In this document: piece after piece, positions 1 through 8,440 of the stretch
How the letters are laid out: each line of letters starts with the position of its first letter
Position numbering within the stretch: position 1 is the stretch's first letter
Origin: Sinorhizobium glycinis
GTDB taxonomy: Bacteria; Pseudomonadota; Alphaproteobacteria; Rhizobiales; Rhizobiaceae
Assembly (NCBI RefSeq): GCF_001651865.1
Contig: NZ_LPUX01000064.1
Coordinates: 682,001 to 746,000, forward strand
Direction of reading: 5' to 3'
Length of the DNA: 64,000 nucleotides
Notes under the pieces: model-generated
Database searches by the model: none
The model's input: only the letters and a program-made list of their open reading frames with translations
What the model was told of the DNA's origin: nothing
Program-made: the position numbers and the translations under genes

Positions 1-552
1 GGCACCCGCGCCGCGCTCTTTGCGGCTTCGGCGCTGGCGCTTGCCGTCTCGCTCGTCATCACGTCGGGCATCGTGCGCTCGAAATTCGGCAAGGTGCTGG
101 TGGCGCTGCGCGACGCCGAAAGCCGCACGCGTTTCCTCGGCTACCGCGTCGAGCACATGAAGCTCTTCGCCTTCACCGTCTCGGCGATGATGGCGGGTGT
201 CGCCGGCGCGCTCTACGTGCCGCAGGTCGGCATCATCAATCCGGGCGAGTTCGAGCCCGGCAATTCGATCGAGGTGGTCATCTGGACGGCCGTCGGCGGC
301 CGTGGCACGCTGATCGGCCCGATCGTCGGCGCGATCCTCGTCAATGGCGGGAAAAGCATCTTCACCGCCGCCTTCCCGGAATTCTGGCTCTTCGCGCTCG
401 GCGGGCTCTTCGTGCTCGTCACGCTGTTCCTGCCGAAGGGCGTGGTCGGCACGGCTCAGCACTATCTTGCCCGGCGCCGCGCCTATCGCGAGACCAGCCG
501 ACCCGAGAACGCGACCGGCCTGGCTGACGCCGAACCCTTGGCTGCAGAGTGA
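1..552 (+). CDS. urtC: Urea ABC transporter permease UrtC, C-terminal part
   Basis: This is the C-terminal part of an inner-membrane permease of the branched-chain amino acid/urea ABC family; the frame is open from the first base, so the start lies outside the window. Visible parts are a hydrophobic helix at the very start, the conserved loop containing ALRDAESRTRFLGY that contacts the ATPase, and the GGRGTLIGPIVGA segment followed by further helices. It overlaps the next ATPase gene by 4 bases. The assignment to urea rather than general branched-chain amino acids rests on the UrtD/UrtE hallmarks downstream. The substrate-binding protein and other permease must be upstream. Confidence 0.88.
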   Translation, partial: GTRAALFAASALALAVSLVITSGIVRSKFGKVLVALRDAESRTRFLGYRVEHMKLFAFTVSAMMAGVAGALYVPQVGIINPGEFEPGNSIEVVIWTAVGGRGTLIGPIVGAILVNGGKSIFTAAFPEFWLFALGGLFVLVTLFLPKGVVGTAQHYLARRRAYRETSRPENATGLADAEPLAAE

Positions 553-1310
553 TCGCCATGACCGAAAAGACAACGAAAAGCCTGCTTTATCTCGACGGCG
601 TCTCCGTCTCCTTCGACGGGTTCAAGGCGCTGAACTCGCTTTCCTTCATCGTCGAGCCGGGGGAACTGCGCGCCATCATCGGTCCGAACGGCGCCGGCAA
701 GACGACGATGATGGACATCATCACCGGCAAGACCCGGCCGGACGCGGGCGCGGTTTTCTTCAAGGGCGATATCGACCTGACGAAGAAGGACGAGGCGGAG
801 ATCGCCCAGCTCGGCATCGGGCGAAAGTTCCAGAAGCCGACGGTCTTCGAGAGCCATACGGTCTGGGACAATCTGGAACTGGCGCTGAACCGCAGCCGCG
901 GCGTCTTCGCGACGCTCTTCTACCGCCTGACGGGCGAGGACAAGGCGCGCATCGAGGAGATTCTGACGACCGTTCGGCTGACGGCGCGGCGCGACGACCT
1001 CGCCGCCAACCTCTCGCACGGCCAGAAGCAATGGCTGGAGATCGGCATGCTGCTCGCGCAGGAACCGGAACTCTTGCTCGTCGACGAGCCGGTGGCCGGC
1101 ATGACGGATGCGGAGACGGCGGAGACCGCGGTCCTCTTGAAGGAAATCGCCAGGACACGCTCCGTCGTCGTCGTCGAGCACGACATGGGCTTCATCCGCG
1201 ATCTGGGCGTCAAGGTCACCTGCCTTGCCGAAGGGTCGGTGCTGGCCGAAGGGTCGATCGATTTCGTCAGCAACGATCCGAAGGTGATCGAGAACTATCT
1301 CGGCCGATGA
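549..1310 (+). CDS. urtD: Urea ABC transporter ATP-binding protein UrtD
   Basis: Cytoplasmic ATPase of the urea importer, 253 aa from a GTG start that overlaps the urtC stop (GTGA); an ATG three codons later is an alternative. Walker A is GPNGAGKT, the ABC signature is LSHGQKQWLEIGM, and Walker B is LLLVDEP followed by VAGM. The segment RKFQKPTVFESHTVWDN is characteristic of UrtD rather than LivG. The signature begins LSHGQ instead of the usual LSGGQ, which is common in this subfamily. It forms an operon with urtC and urtE. Confidence 0.9.
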   Translation: MIAMTEKTTKSLLYLDGVSVSFDGFKALNSLSFIVEPGELRAIIGPNGAGKTTMMDIITGKTRPDAGAVFFKGDIDLTKKDEAEIAQLGIGRKFQKPTVFESHTVWDNLELALNRSRGVFATLFYRLTGEDKARIEEILTTVRLTARRDDLAANLSHGQKQWLEIGMLLAQEPELLLVDEPVAGMTDAETAETAVLLKEIARTRSVVVVEHDMGFIRDLGVKVTCLAEGSVLAEGSIDFVSNDPKVIENYLGR

Positions 1311-1335
1311 GCGGCGAGCGGAAGGACCTGTACCG

Positions 1336-2031
1336 ATGTTGAGCGTCGAAAACGTCAGCCTGCATTACGGCGCCGCCCAGGCGCTTCGCAACGTTTCGTT
1401 CAAGGCCGAAATGGGCAAGATCACCTGCGTGCTCGGCCGCAACGGCGTCGGCAAGTCGAGCCTGCTTAGGGCAATCACCGGCCAGCATCCGGTGAGTTCC
1501 GGCGCAATCGCCTTCAACGGCGTGGCCCTCGATGGGCTGGCGCCGTTCCGGCGCGCGAAGCAGGGTCTCGGCTACGTGCCGCAGGGTCGCGAGATCTTTC
1601 CGCTTTTGACGGTCAAGGAGAATCTGGAGACCGGCTACGCGCCGCTGAAGCGCGCCGACCGCTCCATCCCGGACGATATCTTCAGCCTGTTTCCCGTGCT
1701 TCAGACCATGCTCGGCCGGCGCGGCGGCGATCTGTCGGGTGGCCAGCAACAGCAGCTCGCCATCGCGCGCGCGCTCGTCACTCGCCCGAAGATCCTCGTG
1801 CTCGACGAGCCGACCGAGGGCATCCAGCCGTCGATCATCAAGGACATCGGCCGGGCGATCCGATATCTGAGGGATTCGACCGGCATGGCGATTCTGCTCG
1901 TCGAGCAATATCTCGACTTCTGCCGCGAGCTCGCCGACCAGGTCTACATCATGGATCGCGGCGCCTTTGTCCACGCGGGACCGGCGGAGACGCTGGACAG
2001 CCCGGAAGCGCGCCGGCATCTGACGGTTTAG
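1336..2031 (+). CDS. urtE: Urea ABC transporter ATP-binding protein UrtE
   Basis: Second ATPase of the urea importer, 231 aa, starting 25 bases after urtD with GGAAGGA upstream of the ATG. Walker A is GRNGVGKSS, the signature is LSGGQQQQLAIARAL, and Walker B is ILVLDEPTEGIQ. The phrase VEQYLDFCRELAD in the D-loop/H-loop region is typical of UrtE. UrtD and UrtE would form the ATPase heterodimer under the two permeases. It is the last gene of the operon; urease genes are not in the window. Confidence 0.9.
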   Translation: MLSVENVSLHYGAAQALRNVSFKAEMGKITCVLGRNGVGKSSLLRAITGQHPVSSGAIAFNGVALDGLAPFRRAKQGLGYVPQGREIFPLLTVKENLETGYAPLKRADRSIPDDIFSLFPVLQTMLGRRGGDLSGGQQQQLAIARALVTRPKILVLDEPTEGIQPSIIKDIGRAIRYLRDSTGMAILLVEQYLDFCRELADQVYIMDRGAFVHAGPAETLDSPEARRHLTV

Positions 2032-2034
2032 CTG

Positions 2035-2053
2035 TTTTCCACAGGGTGGAAAA
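2035..2053 (+). terminator. Weak hairpin after urtE
   Basis: A 7-bp stem (TTTTCCA / TGGAAAA) with a 5-base loop starts 4 bases after the urtE stop. There is no run of T after it, so intrinsic termination is uncertain. Confidence 0.3.
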
Positions 2054-2266
2054 GAGCCCAAGATTTCAGCGGCTTGTGTCTGCCGGGGAGGCCGCGTCAT
2101 CTCCGCCGCGACAGAAAATCCACCGTTTCAATCGATTGTGTTTGCGCCCTCCGGTGCTTTGAACCATACTGCCGCCGCACGTTTTATGAAGGAGCATTAC
2201 AAACCGTTACCGCTGACAGAATTGGCCATTTCGCGTTTCCGGCCTAACCACTCGGAGGAGACCCTA

Positions 2267-2659
2267 ATGACGAATTTCCTGCCCGCCCTTTATGAAGGGC
2301 ATGCCCCGATCACGCTGCAGACTCTCTTCAGAGATGCGCTCGAAGCCTATGACGATTGGGACGAAGACATGCCCGAACCGATCGTTTCCTTTGAAGGAAA
2401 AGTGGTGCCGATCAGCGCCGTCTTCGATTGGATGCGGCCCTGCACCGACATCATGCCGGCCAATATGCTCGGCATCGTCACCGACCGGCTGACGAAGCCC
2501 TGGAGCGGCACCGGACCACTCGACGAGATGACCGTCTCCACCGCCGCACGCGTCATGTCCGTGCTGGTGCGGCGGCGCCTAAGGCGCTTCGGCCGCGGTT
2601 CGATCGAAGCCTTCGCGGAGCGTTTCAATCAGCCGATATGCCCTGGACAGCCAGGCTGA
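2267..2659 (+). CDS. Hypothetical protein, 130 aa
   Basis: The ATG at 2267 is chosen because CGGAGGAG lies 8-15 bases upstream; the open frame extends further 5' (to 2138) but without a ribosome site. The product starts MTNFLPALYEGHAPIT, is acidic in its first half (DDWDEDMPEP), has no signal peptide or membrane helix, and ends in a basic stretch (VRRRLRRFGRGS). I recognise no family. It stands alone between the urea transporter and the fuconate dehydratase gene on the same strand. Codon use resembles neighbours, so it is probably a real, rhizobia-restricted gene. Confidence 0.55.
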   Translation: MTNFLPALYEGHAPITLQTLFRDALEAYDDWDEDMPEPIVSFEGKVVPISAVFDWMRPCTDIMPANMLGIVTDRLTKPWSGTGPLDEMTVSTAARVMSVLVRRRLRRFGRGSIEAFAERFNQPICPGQPG

Positions 2660-2707
2660 GCCAGAGCAGGCCCCCCGCGCGAACGGCTTAAGCGCGACCC
2701 AGACCGC

Positions 2708-2813
2708 TTACTGCATGTTTCCTTAAATCGTATCCGATTTAAGGACGAAACATGCTGCGATTCGAAGTCCTACAGCGACCTTTGCGCGTCAGGTAAGACG
2801 CGCGCCGCTGTAG
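2708..2813. repeat. RIME-like intergenic mosaic element
   Basis: About 106 bases holding two palindromes. The first has arms around TTTCCTTAAATCG / CGATTTAAGG with a TATC loop and outer GCATG / CATGC. The second has arms CTACAGCG / CGCTGTAG enclosing GCGCGTC / GACGCGC. A closely related copy is at 13113-13211 and a truncated inverted copy at 35771-35839. This fits the known Rhizobium intergenic mosaic elements (RIME). It fills most of the 273-base gap between genes. Confidence 0.75.
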
Positions 2814-2932
2814 GGCGAAATGCGAGGCGTTCGGCGCCTTCAGGATTCATCTCGTTGCCTCGAGGTGGTATCATTCTGCCGCCGCCCCGGGACGCGAACG
2901 CGCCGGCGCCGAACGCATGTCAGGATCTTGCC

Positions 2933-4210
2933 ATGACCCGCATCGTCGATCTCCGCGTCTTTGACCTGCGCTTTCCGACGTCTCAAAGCCTCGACGGGTC
3001 GGATGCGATGAATCCGGATCCGGACTATTCGGCCGCCTATGTCATTCTCGACACAGACCGGCCGGGGTTCGCCGGCCACGGCCTCACCTTCACTATCGGC
3101 CGCGGCAACGACATCTGCTGCATGGCGATCAAGGCCATGCGGCATCTGGTCGTCGGCCAGGACATCGGCAGTATCCTGCGCCAGCCGGGCCTCTTCTGGC
3201 GACATCTGACCGGCGACAGCCAATTGCGCTGGATTGGCCCGGAGAAGGGCGCCATCCATCTCGCCACCGGCGCGATCGTCAACGCCGTGTGGGACCTCAT
3301 CGCCAAGGAGGCCGGCAAGCCGGTCTGGCGTCTCGTCGCGGAAATGTCCGCGGAGGAGATCGCCGATATCGTGGACTACCGCTACCTGACCGACGTGCTG
3401 ACGCGCGATGAGGCGATCGACATCCTCAAACGCGCCGAACCCGGCAAGGCGGAGCGGATCGCGACGCTCGAGAAGGAGGGCTACCCGTGCTACACGACCT
3501 CCGCGGGTTGGCTTGGATACGACGACGCGAAGCTCCGGCGTCTTGCGCAGGAGGCGGTCGACCAGGGCTTCAACCATATCAAGATGAAGGTCGGCCGCGA
3601 CCGCGCCGATGACATCCGCCGGCTGACGATCGCCCGCGAGGTTCTCGGCCCGGACCGTTACCTGATGATCGACGCCAACCAGGTCTGGGAGGTGAAGGAG
3701 GCGATCGACTGGGTGAAGGCGCTGGCCTTCGCCAGGCCCTTCTTCATCGAGGAGCCGACGAGCCCGGACGATGTCGCCGGCCACCGCAAGATTCGCGAAG
3801 CGATCGCCCCGGTTAAGGTCGCGACCGGCGAGATGTGCCAGAACCGCATTCTCTTCAAGCAGTTCATAGCCGAGGGCGCCATCGACGTCGTGCAGGTCGA
3901 CGCCTGCCGGCTGGGAGGGCTGAACGAGGTGCTTTCCGTGCTGCTGATGGCGGCCAAATATCAGCTGCCGGTCTGGCCGCATGCCGGCGGGGTGGGCCTC
4001 TGCGAATACGTGCAACACCTTTCGATGATCGATTACATCGCCGTTTCCGGCACCAAGGAAGGGCGCGTGATCGAATATGTCGACCATCTGCACGAGCACT
4101 TCGTCGATCCGTGCGTCATCGGCAACGCCGCCTATATGCCGCCCGAGCGGCCCGGCTTTTCGATCGAGATGAAGCCGCAATCGATCGACGCCTATACGCA
4201 TCGCGGTTAG
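2933..4210 (+). CDS. L-fuconate dehydratase-like enolase-superfamily enzyme
   Basis: 425 aa starting MTRIVDLRVFDLRFPTSQ at an ATG that matches family N-termini. It is a mandelate racemase/enolase-superfamily protein: N-terminal capping domain, then a TIM barrel. Visible catalytic elements are the KMKVGR lysine motif, MIDANQ with metal-binding Asp, FFIEEPTSPDD with Glu, the ATGEMC strand, and WPHAGGVGLCEY with the active-site His. The length, the NPDPDYSAAYV region and the C-terminal PHAGGVGLCEYVQH match L-fuconate dehydratases (ENOSF1/FucD type), which dehydrate L-fuconate to 2-keto-3-deoxy-L-fuconate in the cytoplasm. It is a lone gene here, with no other fucose enzyme adjacent. Confidence 0.8.
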   Translation: MTRIVDLRVFDLRFPTSQSLDGSDAMNPDPDYSAAYVILDTDRPGFAGHGLTFTIGRGNDICCMAIKAMRHLVVGQDIGSILRQPGLFWRHLTGDSQLRWIGPEKGAIHLATGAIVNAVWDLIAKEAGKPVWRLVAEMSAEEIADIVDYRYLTDVLTRDEAIDILKRAEPGKAERIATLEKEGYPCYTTSAGWLGYDDAKLRRLAQEAVDQGFNHIKMKVGRDRADDIRRLTIAREVLGPDRYLMIDANQVWEVKEAIDWVKALAFARPFFIEEPTSPDDVAGHRKIREAIAPVKVATGEMCQNRILFKQFIAEGAIDVVQVDACRLGGLNEVLSVLLMAAKYQLPVWPHAGGVGLCEYVQHLSMIDYIAVSGTKEGRVIEYVDHLHEHFVDPCVIGNAAYMPPERPGFSIEMKPQSIDAYTHRG

Positions 4211-4268
4211 CGGCAAGGCGGCGTGGGGAAAAATGCCTTGACGCGAATCAGTGGATGAATCATTCCTG

Positions 4269-4295
4269 TAACGGAATAGATCGCATATTCCGTAA
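4269..4295. promoter_or_regulatory. Inverted repeat upstream of repA-like gene
   Basis: TAACGGAATA, a 7-base spacer, and TATTCCGTAA form near-perfect 10-bp arms (one mismatch). It lies about 130 bases before the repA start, in the only non-coding stretch available for the operon promoter. RepA proteins are known to autoregulate; that this is the operator is inference. Confidence 0.5.
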
Positions 4296-4426
4296 TTCAG
4301 CGTAGCTCAGCGATTGCTCTGTTAAAGAATGCGGCGGGCGCATTTGTGCGGCCGGCGAGGGGTGGCGCTTTGCCATTCGCTTGCCGCCCGGGAAGCGATT
4401 GCGCAAGGCACGAGGGGATTTTGACG

Positions 4427-5701
4427 ATGGACATGAGTGGGTCGGCCGTGGACGCGGCAAGTGGCAAGACGGCGACCGCCGGTGCTGGATCTCGCCGGCC
4501 CGCCGACGAGGCGATCGCGGCCGATGCGCGGGCACTTTCCGAGCAGTTGAAGGCGATGCGCGACCGGCTGTTTGCGCCGACCGCCACGAAGACGCTCCGC
4601 AGCTTCACCTCCGGCGAGGCCGCCAGGCTGATCGGCGTTTCCGACGGCTATCTCCGGCAACTGTCGCTTGCCGGCGAGGGGCCGCAGCCCGACACCGGCA
4701 TCGGCGGGCGCCGCTCCTACTCGCTCTCAGATATCAATGCGCTGCGCCGGCACCTCGCCGAACAGGCGCTCGCCAAGGGCAATGCCGCCAAGGCACGCGG
4801 CTACGTGAATTGGCGCGACGGCACGCGGGGCGAACATCTGCAGGTAATCTCCGTCACCAACTTCAAAGGTGGTTCCGGCAAGACGACCTCCTCGGTCCAT
4901 CTGGCGCAATATCTGGCTTTGACCGGCCATCGGGTGCTGGCGGTCGATCTTGACCCGCAGGCCTCGCTGTCGGCGCTCTTCGGCTACCAGCCGGAGCTCG
5001 ACCTGACCGGCAACGACACGCTCTATGGCGCGATCCGCTACGATGCCGAGGCGCGGCCGCTGAAGGAGATCATCCGCAAGACCTATTTCGACGGGCTCGA
5101 CCTCGTGCCGGGCAATCTGGAACTGCAGGAATTCGAGCACACGACGCCGCAGGCGTTGAGCGCGCGGCAGAATGGTGCCGATGCCGGGCCGCTTTTCTTT
5201 GCCCGGGTGCAGGCCGCGCTTGCAAGTGTGGCCGACGACTACGACGTCGTCGTAATCGACTGCCCGCCGCAGCTCGGCTATCTGACGCTGTCGGCGCTCT
5301 GCGCCTCGACCTCGGTCATCGTCACCGTGCATCCGCAGATGCTCGACGTCGCCTCGATGAACCAGTTCCTCTACATGACCTCGGACCTCTTGAGCGTCGT
5401 GCGCGAGGCTGGCGGCGAGCTCAATTTCGATTTCCTCCGCTATCTCGTCACCCGCTTCGAACCGAATGACGGCCCGCAGGCGCAAATCGTCGGCTTCATG
5501 CGCTCGCTCTTCGGCGACCGGGTGCTGACCTCGGCGATGGTGAAGTCGACGGCGATCTCGGACGCGGGTCTCACCAAGCAGACGCTCTACGAGGTCGGCC
5601 GCGAGAATTTCACCCGCGCGACCTATGACCGGGCGATCGAGTCGCTCAATGCCGTCAACGGCGAGATCGAGGCTCTCATTCACGCGGCCTGGGGGCGTTA
5701 A
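4427..5701 (+). CDS. repA: RepA/ParA-type plasmid partitioning ATPase
   Basis: 424 aa from the ATG at 4427, after GAGGGGAT. Residues about 60-130 hold a MerR-like helix-turn-helix region (FTSGEAARLIGVSDGYLR) typical of RepA of repABC replicons. The ParA domain follows: deviant Walker A with the signature Lys (NFKGGSGKT, about residues 144-152), Walker A' VLAVDLDPQAS and Walker B VVVIDCPPQLGYL. The protein would bind DNA, hydrolyse ATP and segregate its replicon with RepB, and repress its own operon. It is followed 3 bases later by repB, but no repC follows, so this is a partition pair without the replication initiator. Confidence 0.88.
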   Translation: MDMSGSAVDAASGKTATAGAGSRRPADEAIAADARALSEQLKAMRDRLFAPTATKTLRSFTSGEAARLIGVSDGYLRQLSLAGEGPQPDTGIGGRRSYSLSDINALRRHLAEQALAKGNAAKARGYVNWRDGTRGEHLQVISVTNFKGGSGKTTSSVHLAQYLALTGHRVLAVDLDPQASLSALFGYQPELDLTGNDTLYGAIRYDAEARPLKEIIRKTYFDGLDLVPGNLELQEFEHTTPQALSARQNGADAGPLFFARVQAALASVADDYDVVVIDCPPQLGYLTLSALCASTSVIVTVHPQMLDVASMNQFLYMTSDLLSVVREAGGELNFDFLRYLVTRFEPNDGPQAQIVGFMRSLFGDRVLTSAMVKSTAISDAGLTKQTLYEVGRENFTRATYDRAIESLNAVNGEIEALIHAAWGR

Positions 5702-5704
5702 GAC

Positions 5705-6772
5705 ATGGCTGGCAACAACCGGAAGAACGAATTGCGGGCGCTGTTCATGGGCGGGGCGCCTGCCGCCGCGCCGCAGGCCGCAGCGGACCAGCCGCCGGCC
5801 GGGCCGGCTGAGTTGACACCTGTCAACGGCCAGCCCGCTCCAACCGCGCCGCGGGCCGCGTCCGGCGCCGTCAAGGCGATGGGGCTTTCGCTCGGCAGCA
5901 TCACCCGCGAGGCGGAGGAGGCGCGGGTGCTCCGCGAGGCACTGACCCAGGGCGAGCGCGTCGTGGCGCTCGATCCCGCGTTGGTCGAGGCCTCCTTCGT
6001 TGAGGACCGGCTGACCGACGGCGAAGTCGACGACCCGGATTTCCTCGCCCTCGTCGACAGCATCCGCGAGAACGGCCAGCAATCGCCGATCCTCGTTCGC
6101 CCGCACCCGGAAAAGCCGGGCCACTACCAGACTGCCTACGGTCACCGCCGCCTGAAGGCCGTGCGCCGCCTCGAGCTTCAGGTCAAGGCGATCGTCCGGC
6201 CGCTGACGGACGACGAGCTGGTGCTGGCACAGGGCAAGGAGAATGCCGAGCGGCGCAACCTCTCCTTCATCGAGCGGGCGCTCTTTGCCGCCGCCCTTGC
6301 CGCCCGCGGTTTCGACCGCAAGGTGATCGGCGATGCGCTCGCCGTGCAGAAGAGCGAATTGTCGCGGCTGTTACAGGTGGCCGACAGCGTGCCGCACGCA
6401 CTCGCCCGCGCCATCGGCCCGGCCCCGAAGGCCGGCCGCGAGCGCTGGATGGCGATCGGTTCCTTGCTGGAGCGGGAAGAGGCGAGGGAGCTGGCGGAAG
6501 CCGAGATAGGCTCGCCGCGCTTCCGAAGCGCCGATACGGACCAGCGCTTCCAACTCGTCTTCAACCGGCTGTCTGAGAGCGACAAGCCGGAGCCGGAAAA
6601 GCCCGAGGAACTGAAGGACGAGGCCGGACGGGTCTTTGCGCGGCTGAAGCTCGACGGGAAAGCACCAAGGATCGAGTTCCTTCCCGGCACCCATCCGGCG
6701 TTCATCAAGGAGGCCGTGTCGATGCTGGCAAAATGGCACGCGACCTTCGTGGAGAACCAGAAGTCCTTGTAA
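5705..6772 (+). CDS. repB: RepB/ParB-type plasmid partitioning protein
   Basis: 355 aa, 3 bases after repA. A Pro/Ala-rich N-terminus (about residues 15-60) precedes the ParB/RepB N-terminal domain with NGQQSPILVRPHP and YQTAYGHRRLKAV, then QGKENAERRNLSFIERALFA, the conserved CTP/arginine-patch region. The helix-turn-helix is around GDALAVQKSELSRLLQVAD. The length fits RepB of repABC operons. It would bind parS; a 16-bp parS-like palindrome lies inside its own 5' coding region at 5812-5827. Downstream is a mosaic repeat and then a gene on the opposite strand, so repC is absent here. Confidence 0.87.
   Translation: MAGNNRKNELRALFMGGAPAAAPQAAADQPPAGPAELTPVNGQPAPTAPRAASGAVKAMGLSLGSITREAEEARVLREALTQGERVVALDPALVEASFVEDRLTDGEVDDPDFLALVDSIRENGQQSPILVRPHPEKPGHYQTAYGHRRLKAVRRLELQVKAIVRPLTDDELVLAQGKENAERRNLSFIERALFAAALAARGFDRKVIGDALAVQKSELSRLLQVADSVPHALARAIGPAPKAGRERWMAIGSLLEREEARELAEAEIGSPRFRSADTDQRFQLVFNRLSESDKPEPEKPEELKDEAGRVFARLKLDGKAPRIEFLPGTHPAFIKEAVSMLAKWHATFVENQKSL
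5812..5827. other. parS-like 16-bp palindrome within repB
   Basis: GTTGACACCTGTCAAC: 7-bp perfect arms around a central CC. It fits the published repABC parS consensus GTTNNCNGCNGNNAAC at every fixed position except the first base of the central GC. The position, inside the repB reading frame, is within the range where rhizobial parS sites occur near repA/repB. Binding by this RepB is inference. Confidence 0.6.
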
Positions 6773-6785
6773 TTCGGAGCGTTTG

Positions 6786-6992
6786 CCCCTCATCCCGCTG
6801 CCGCGACCTTCTCCCCGCAGGCGGGGAGAAGGGGCGTGCCGCGCCGCCCCAATCCCCTCCTGTTCAGGAAAGGCAGGGGAAGGGCGGGCTTTGGATGCGG
6901 CTGCCGTCGGTAGCGTGAGGAGGGAAAGCGGCGCCGCGAGTCTCCTTCGCCCCGCGTGCGGGGAGAAGGTGGCCGGCAGGCCGGATGAGGGG
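6786..6992. repeat. ABC-type palindromic mosaic element
   Basis: The outer arms CCCCTCATCC and GGATGAGGGG pair, with inner motifs ACCTTCTCCCCGC / GCGGGGAGAAGGT and GCCGGC. A variable insert separates the arms. It belongs to the same broad family as the element at 24332-24491 and is a variant of those at 8.3, 11.6, 18.0 and 49.3 kb. It fills most of the gap after repB. Confidence 0.75.
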
Positions 6993-7013
6993 CAATCCAC
7001 CCCGTTCTCCCTC

Positions 7014-8177
7014 TTACTCGTAATCCACCCATACCCCGCCGGCATCGGCCGAGCGGACGCAGTTCTCGACCCAGCGCACGCCCTCCAATCCTGCATCGAC
7101 GCCAGGGAATACCAGCTCTTCGATCCCCTCCGGCGCCAGTCCGCGATTGCCGTTGATCGCGAGAGCGAAGCGGCGGTAGAGGTTGGCCCAGGCCTCGAAC
7201 AGGCCCTCCGGGTGGCCGCCGCCGATGCGGTCGTCGAGGCGGGCTTCCGGGTAGAGATAATCCATGCCGCGCTCGAGGATCCGGACCGGCTCGCCCTGGA
7301 TCTCGTAGGAGAGCTGGTTCGGCCGCTCGTCCCACCATTCGACGCTCGCCTTCGAGCCGACGATGCGGACCTTCTGGCCGTGCATCGAGCCGGCGTTGAC
7401 GGCGCTCGACCACACATTGGCGATGGCACCATTGTCGTACTCCATGAGCGTCACCGCATTGTCCTCGAGCGGCGCGCGGCTTTTCACGAAGCTCTGGCGC
7501 ACGCACATCAGCCGCGTGATCTTCAGATGCGGCAGGATGACCTCGGAAATATAGAGCGGATGGGTGCCGACATCGCCGAGCACATAGCTCGGCCCGGCGA
7601 ATTTGGGGTCGACCCGCCAGCGCGTCGACGGGTTCTGCTCCTCGACGGCGGCGCTGTGGAAGCCGTGGGCGAACTGCAGGTTGACGACGCGGATCTCGCC
7701 GAGGTCGCCGTTCTTCACCATGGCGCGGGCCTGCTCGATCATCTGGTGGCCGGCATAGCCATAGGTGACGCCGACGATGAGGCCGCGCGCTTGCGCCAGC
7801 GCCTTGAGCTCCTTCGCTTCCGCGACGGTGAAGCAGAGCGGCTTCTCGCAGACGACGTGTATGCCGTGTTCGAGCGCGGCCTTGCAGATCGAAAAATGGG
7901 TGTTGTTCGGCGTGGCGATCGAGACAGCCTCGATGCCGTCGCCGCGCTTCGCCTCCCCGGCGAACATCGTCCGGTAATCCGGATAGCTCCGTGCCTCGTC
8001 CAGCCCGAGGTCGATCCCGAAGGCGCGGCCGCGCTCCGGATCGACGTCGAAGGCGCCGGCGGTGAGTTCGAAGGTGTCGTCTCTCAGCGCTGCCGAACGG
8101 TGGATGTAGCCGATCTGGCTGCCGCGTCCGCCGCCGACCATGCCCCAGCGGATCGGGTTTTTCTTCGTTTCTGACAT
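7014..8177 (-). CDS. Gfo/Idh/MocA-family NAD(P)-dependent oxidoreductase
   Basis: 387 aa, starting MSETKKNPIRWGMVGGGRG. The N-terminal Rossmann fold shows WGMVGGGRGSQIG; VSIATPNNTHF and VVCEKPLCFTVAEAK carry the family catalytic Lys (EKP). The C-terminal domain contains GDVGTHPLYISEVI with the His usual for these sugar and inositol dehydrogenases. The protein would oxidise a hydroxyl of a sugar or cyclitol. It is co-directional with two TIM-barrel isomerase genes and divergent from a LacI-type regulator, so it is probably part of one catabolic operon, although 263 bases containing a repeat separate it from the next gene upstream. Substrate unknown. Confidence 0.85.
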   Translation of the reverse strand: MSETKKNPIRWGMVGGGRGSQIGYIHRSAALRDDTFELTAGAFDVDPERGRAFGIDLGLDEARSYPDYRTMFAGEAKRGDGIEAVSIATPNNTHFSICKAALEHGIHVVCEKPLCFTVAEAKELKALAQARGLIVGVTYGYAGHQMIEQARAMVKNGDLGEIRVVNLQFAHGFHSAAVEEQNPSTRWRVDPKFAGPSYVLGDVGTHPLYISEVILPHLKITRLMCVRQSFVKSRAPLEDNAVTLMEYDNGAIANVWSSAVNAGSMHGQKVRIVGSKASVEWWDERPNQLSYEIQGEPVRILERGMDYLYPEARLDDRIGGGHPEGLFEAWANLYRRFALAINGNRGLAPEGIEELVFPGVDAGLEGVRWVENCVRSADAGGVWVDYE

Positions 8178-8242
8178 TGTGGTGTTCCCGGGTGTCTTTG
8201 TTGGTTGGAGTCTAGTTCTGCAGTCTCCGCTGGAGTCGCGTC

Positions 8243-8413
8243 ACCCCCTCTGGCCTGCCGGCCATCTCCCCCACAAGGGGGGAGAGGATCCGCGGCGAGC
8301 CGCTCGCCTCAACATAAATGGTCCATATGCGGCTACGTCTCGAAGGGAGCCGAGCGCTGACCACAAGGTTTCTCCCCCCTTGTGGGGGAGATGGCCGGCA
8401 GGCCAGAGGGGGT
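8243..8413. repeat. ABC-type palindromic mosaic element
   Basis: Two about 43-base arms are inverted copies: ACCCCCTCTGGCCTGCCGGC with CATCTCCCCCACAAGGGG on the left, and the complement on the right. About 80 unrelated bases lie between. An almost identical pair is at 17947-18117. It may fold the end of the downstream mRNA between two operon genes. Confidence 0.85.
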
Positions 8414-8440
8414 GACGGGAGGCACCAAGCCTCAACGCCC

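Noticed and set aside
2708..2813. tRNA or structured regulatory RNA
   Set aside because: The two stems recur at other loci with no link to gene type, and no cloverleaf or anticodon arm can be formed.
8243..8413. CRISPR-like repeat
   Set aside because: Only two inverted arms with unrelated cores per locus, no regular direct repeats or spacers, and no cas genes; it is a palindromic mosaic element.
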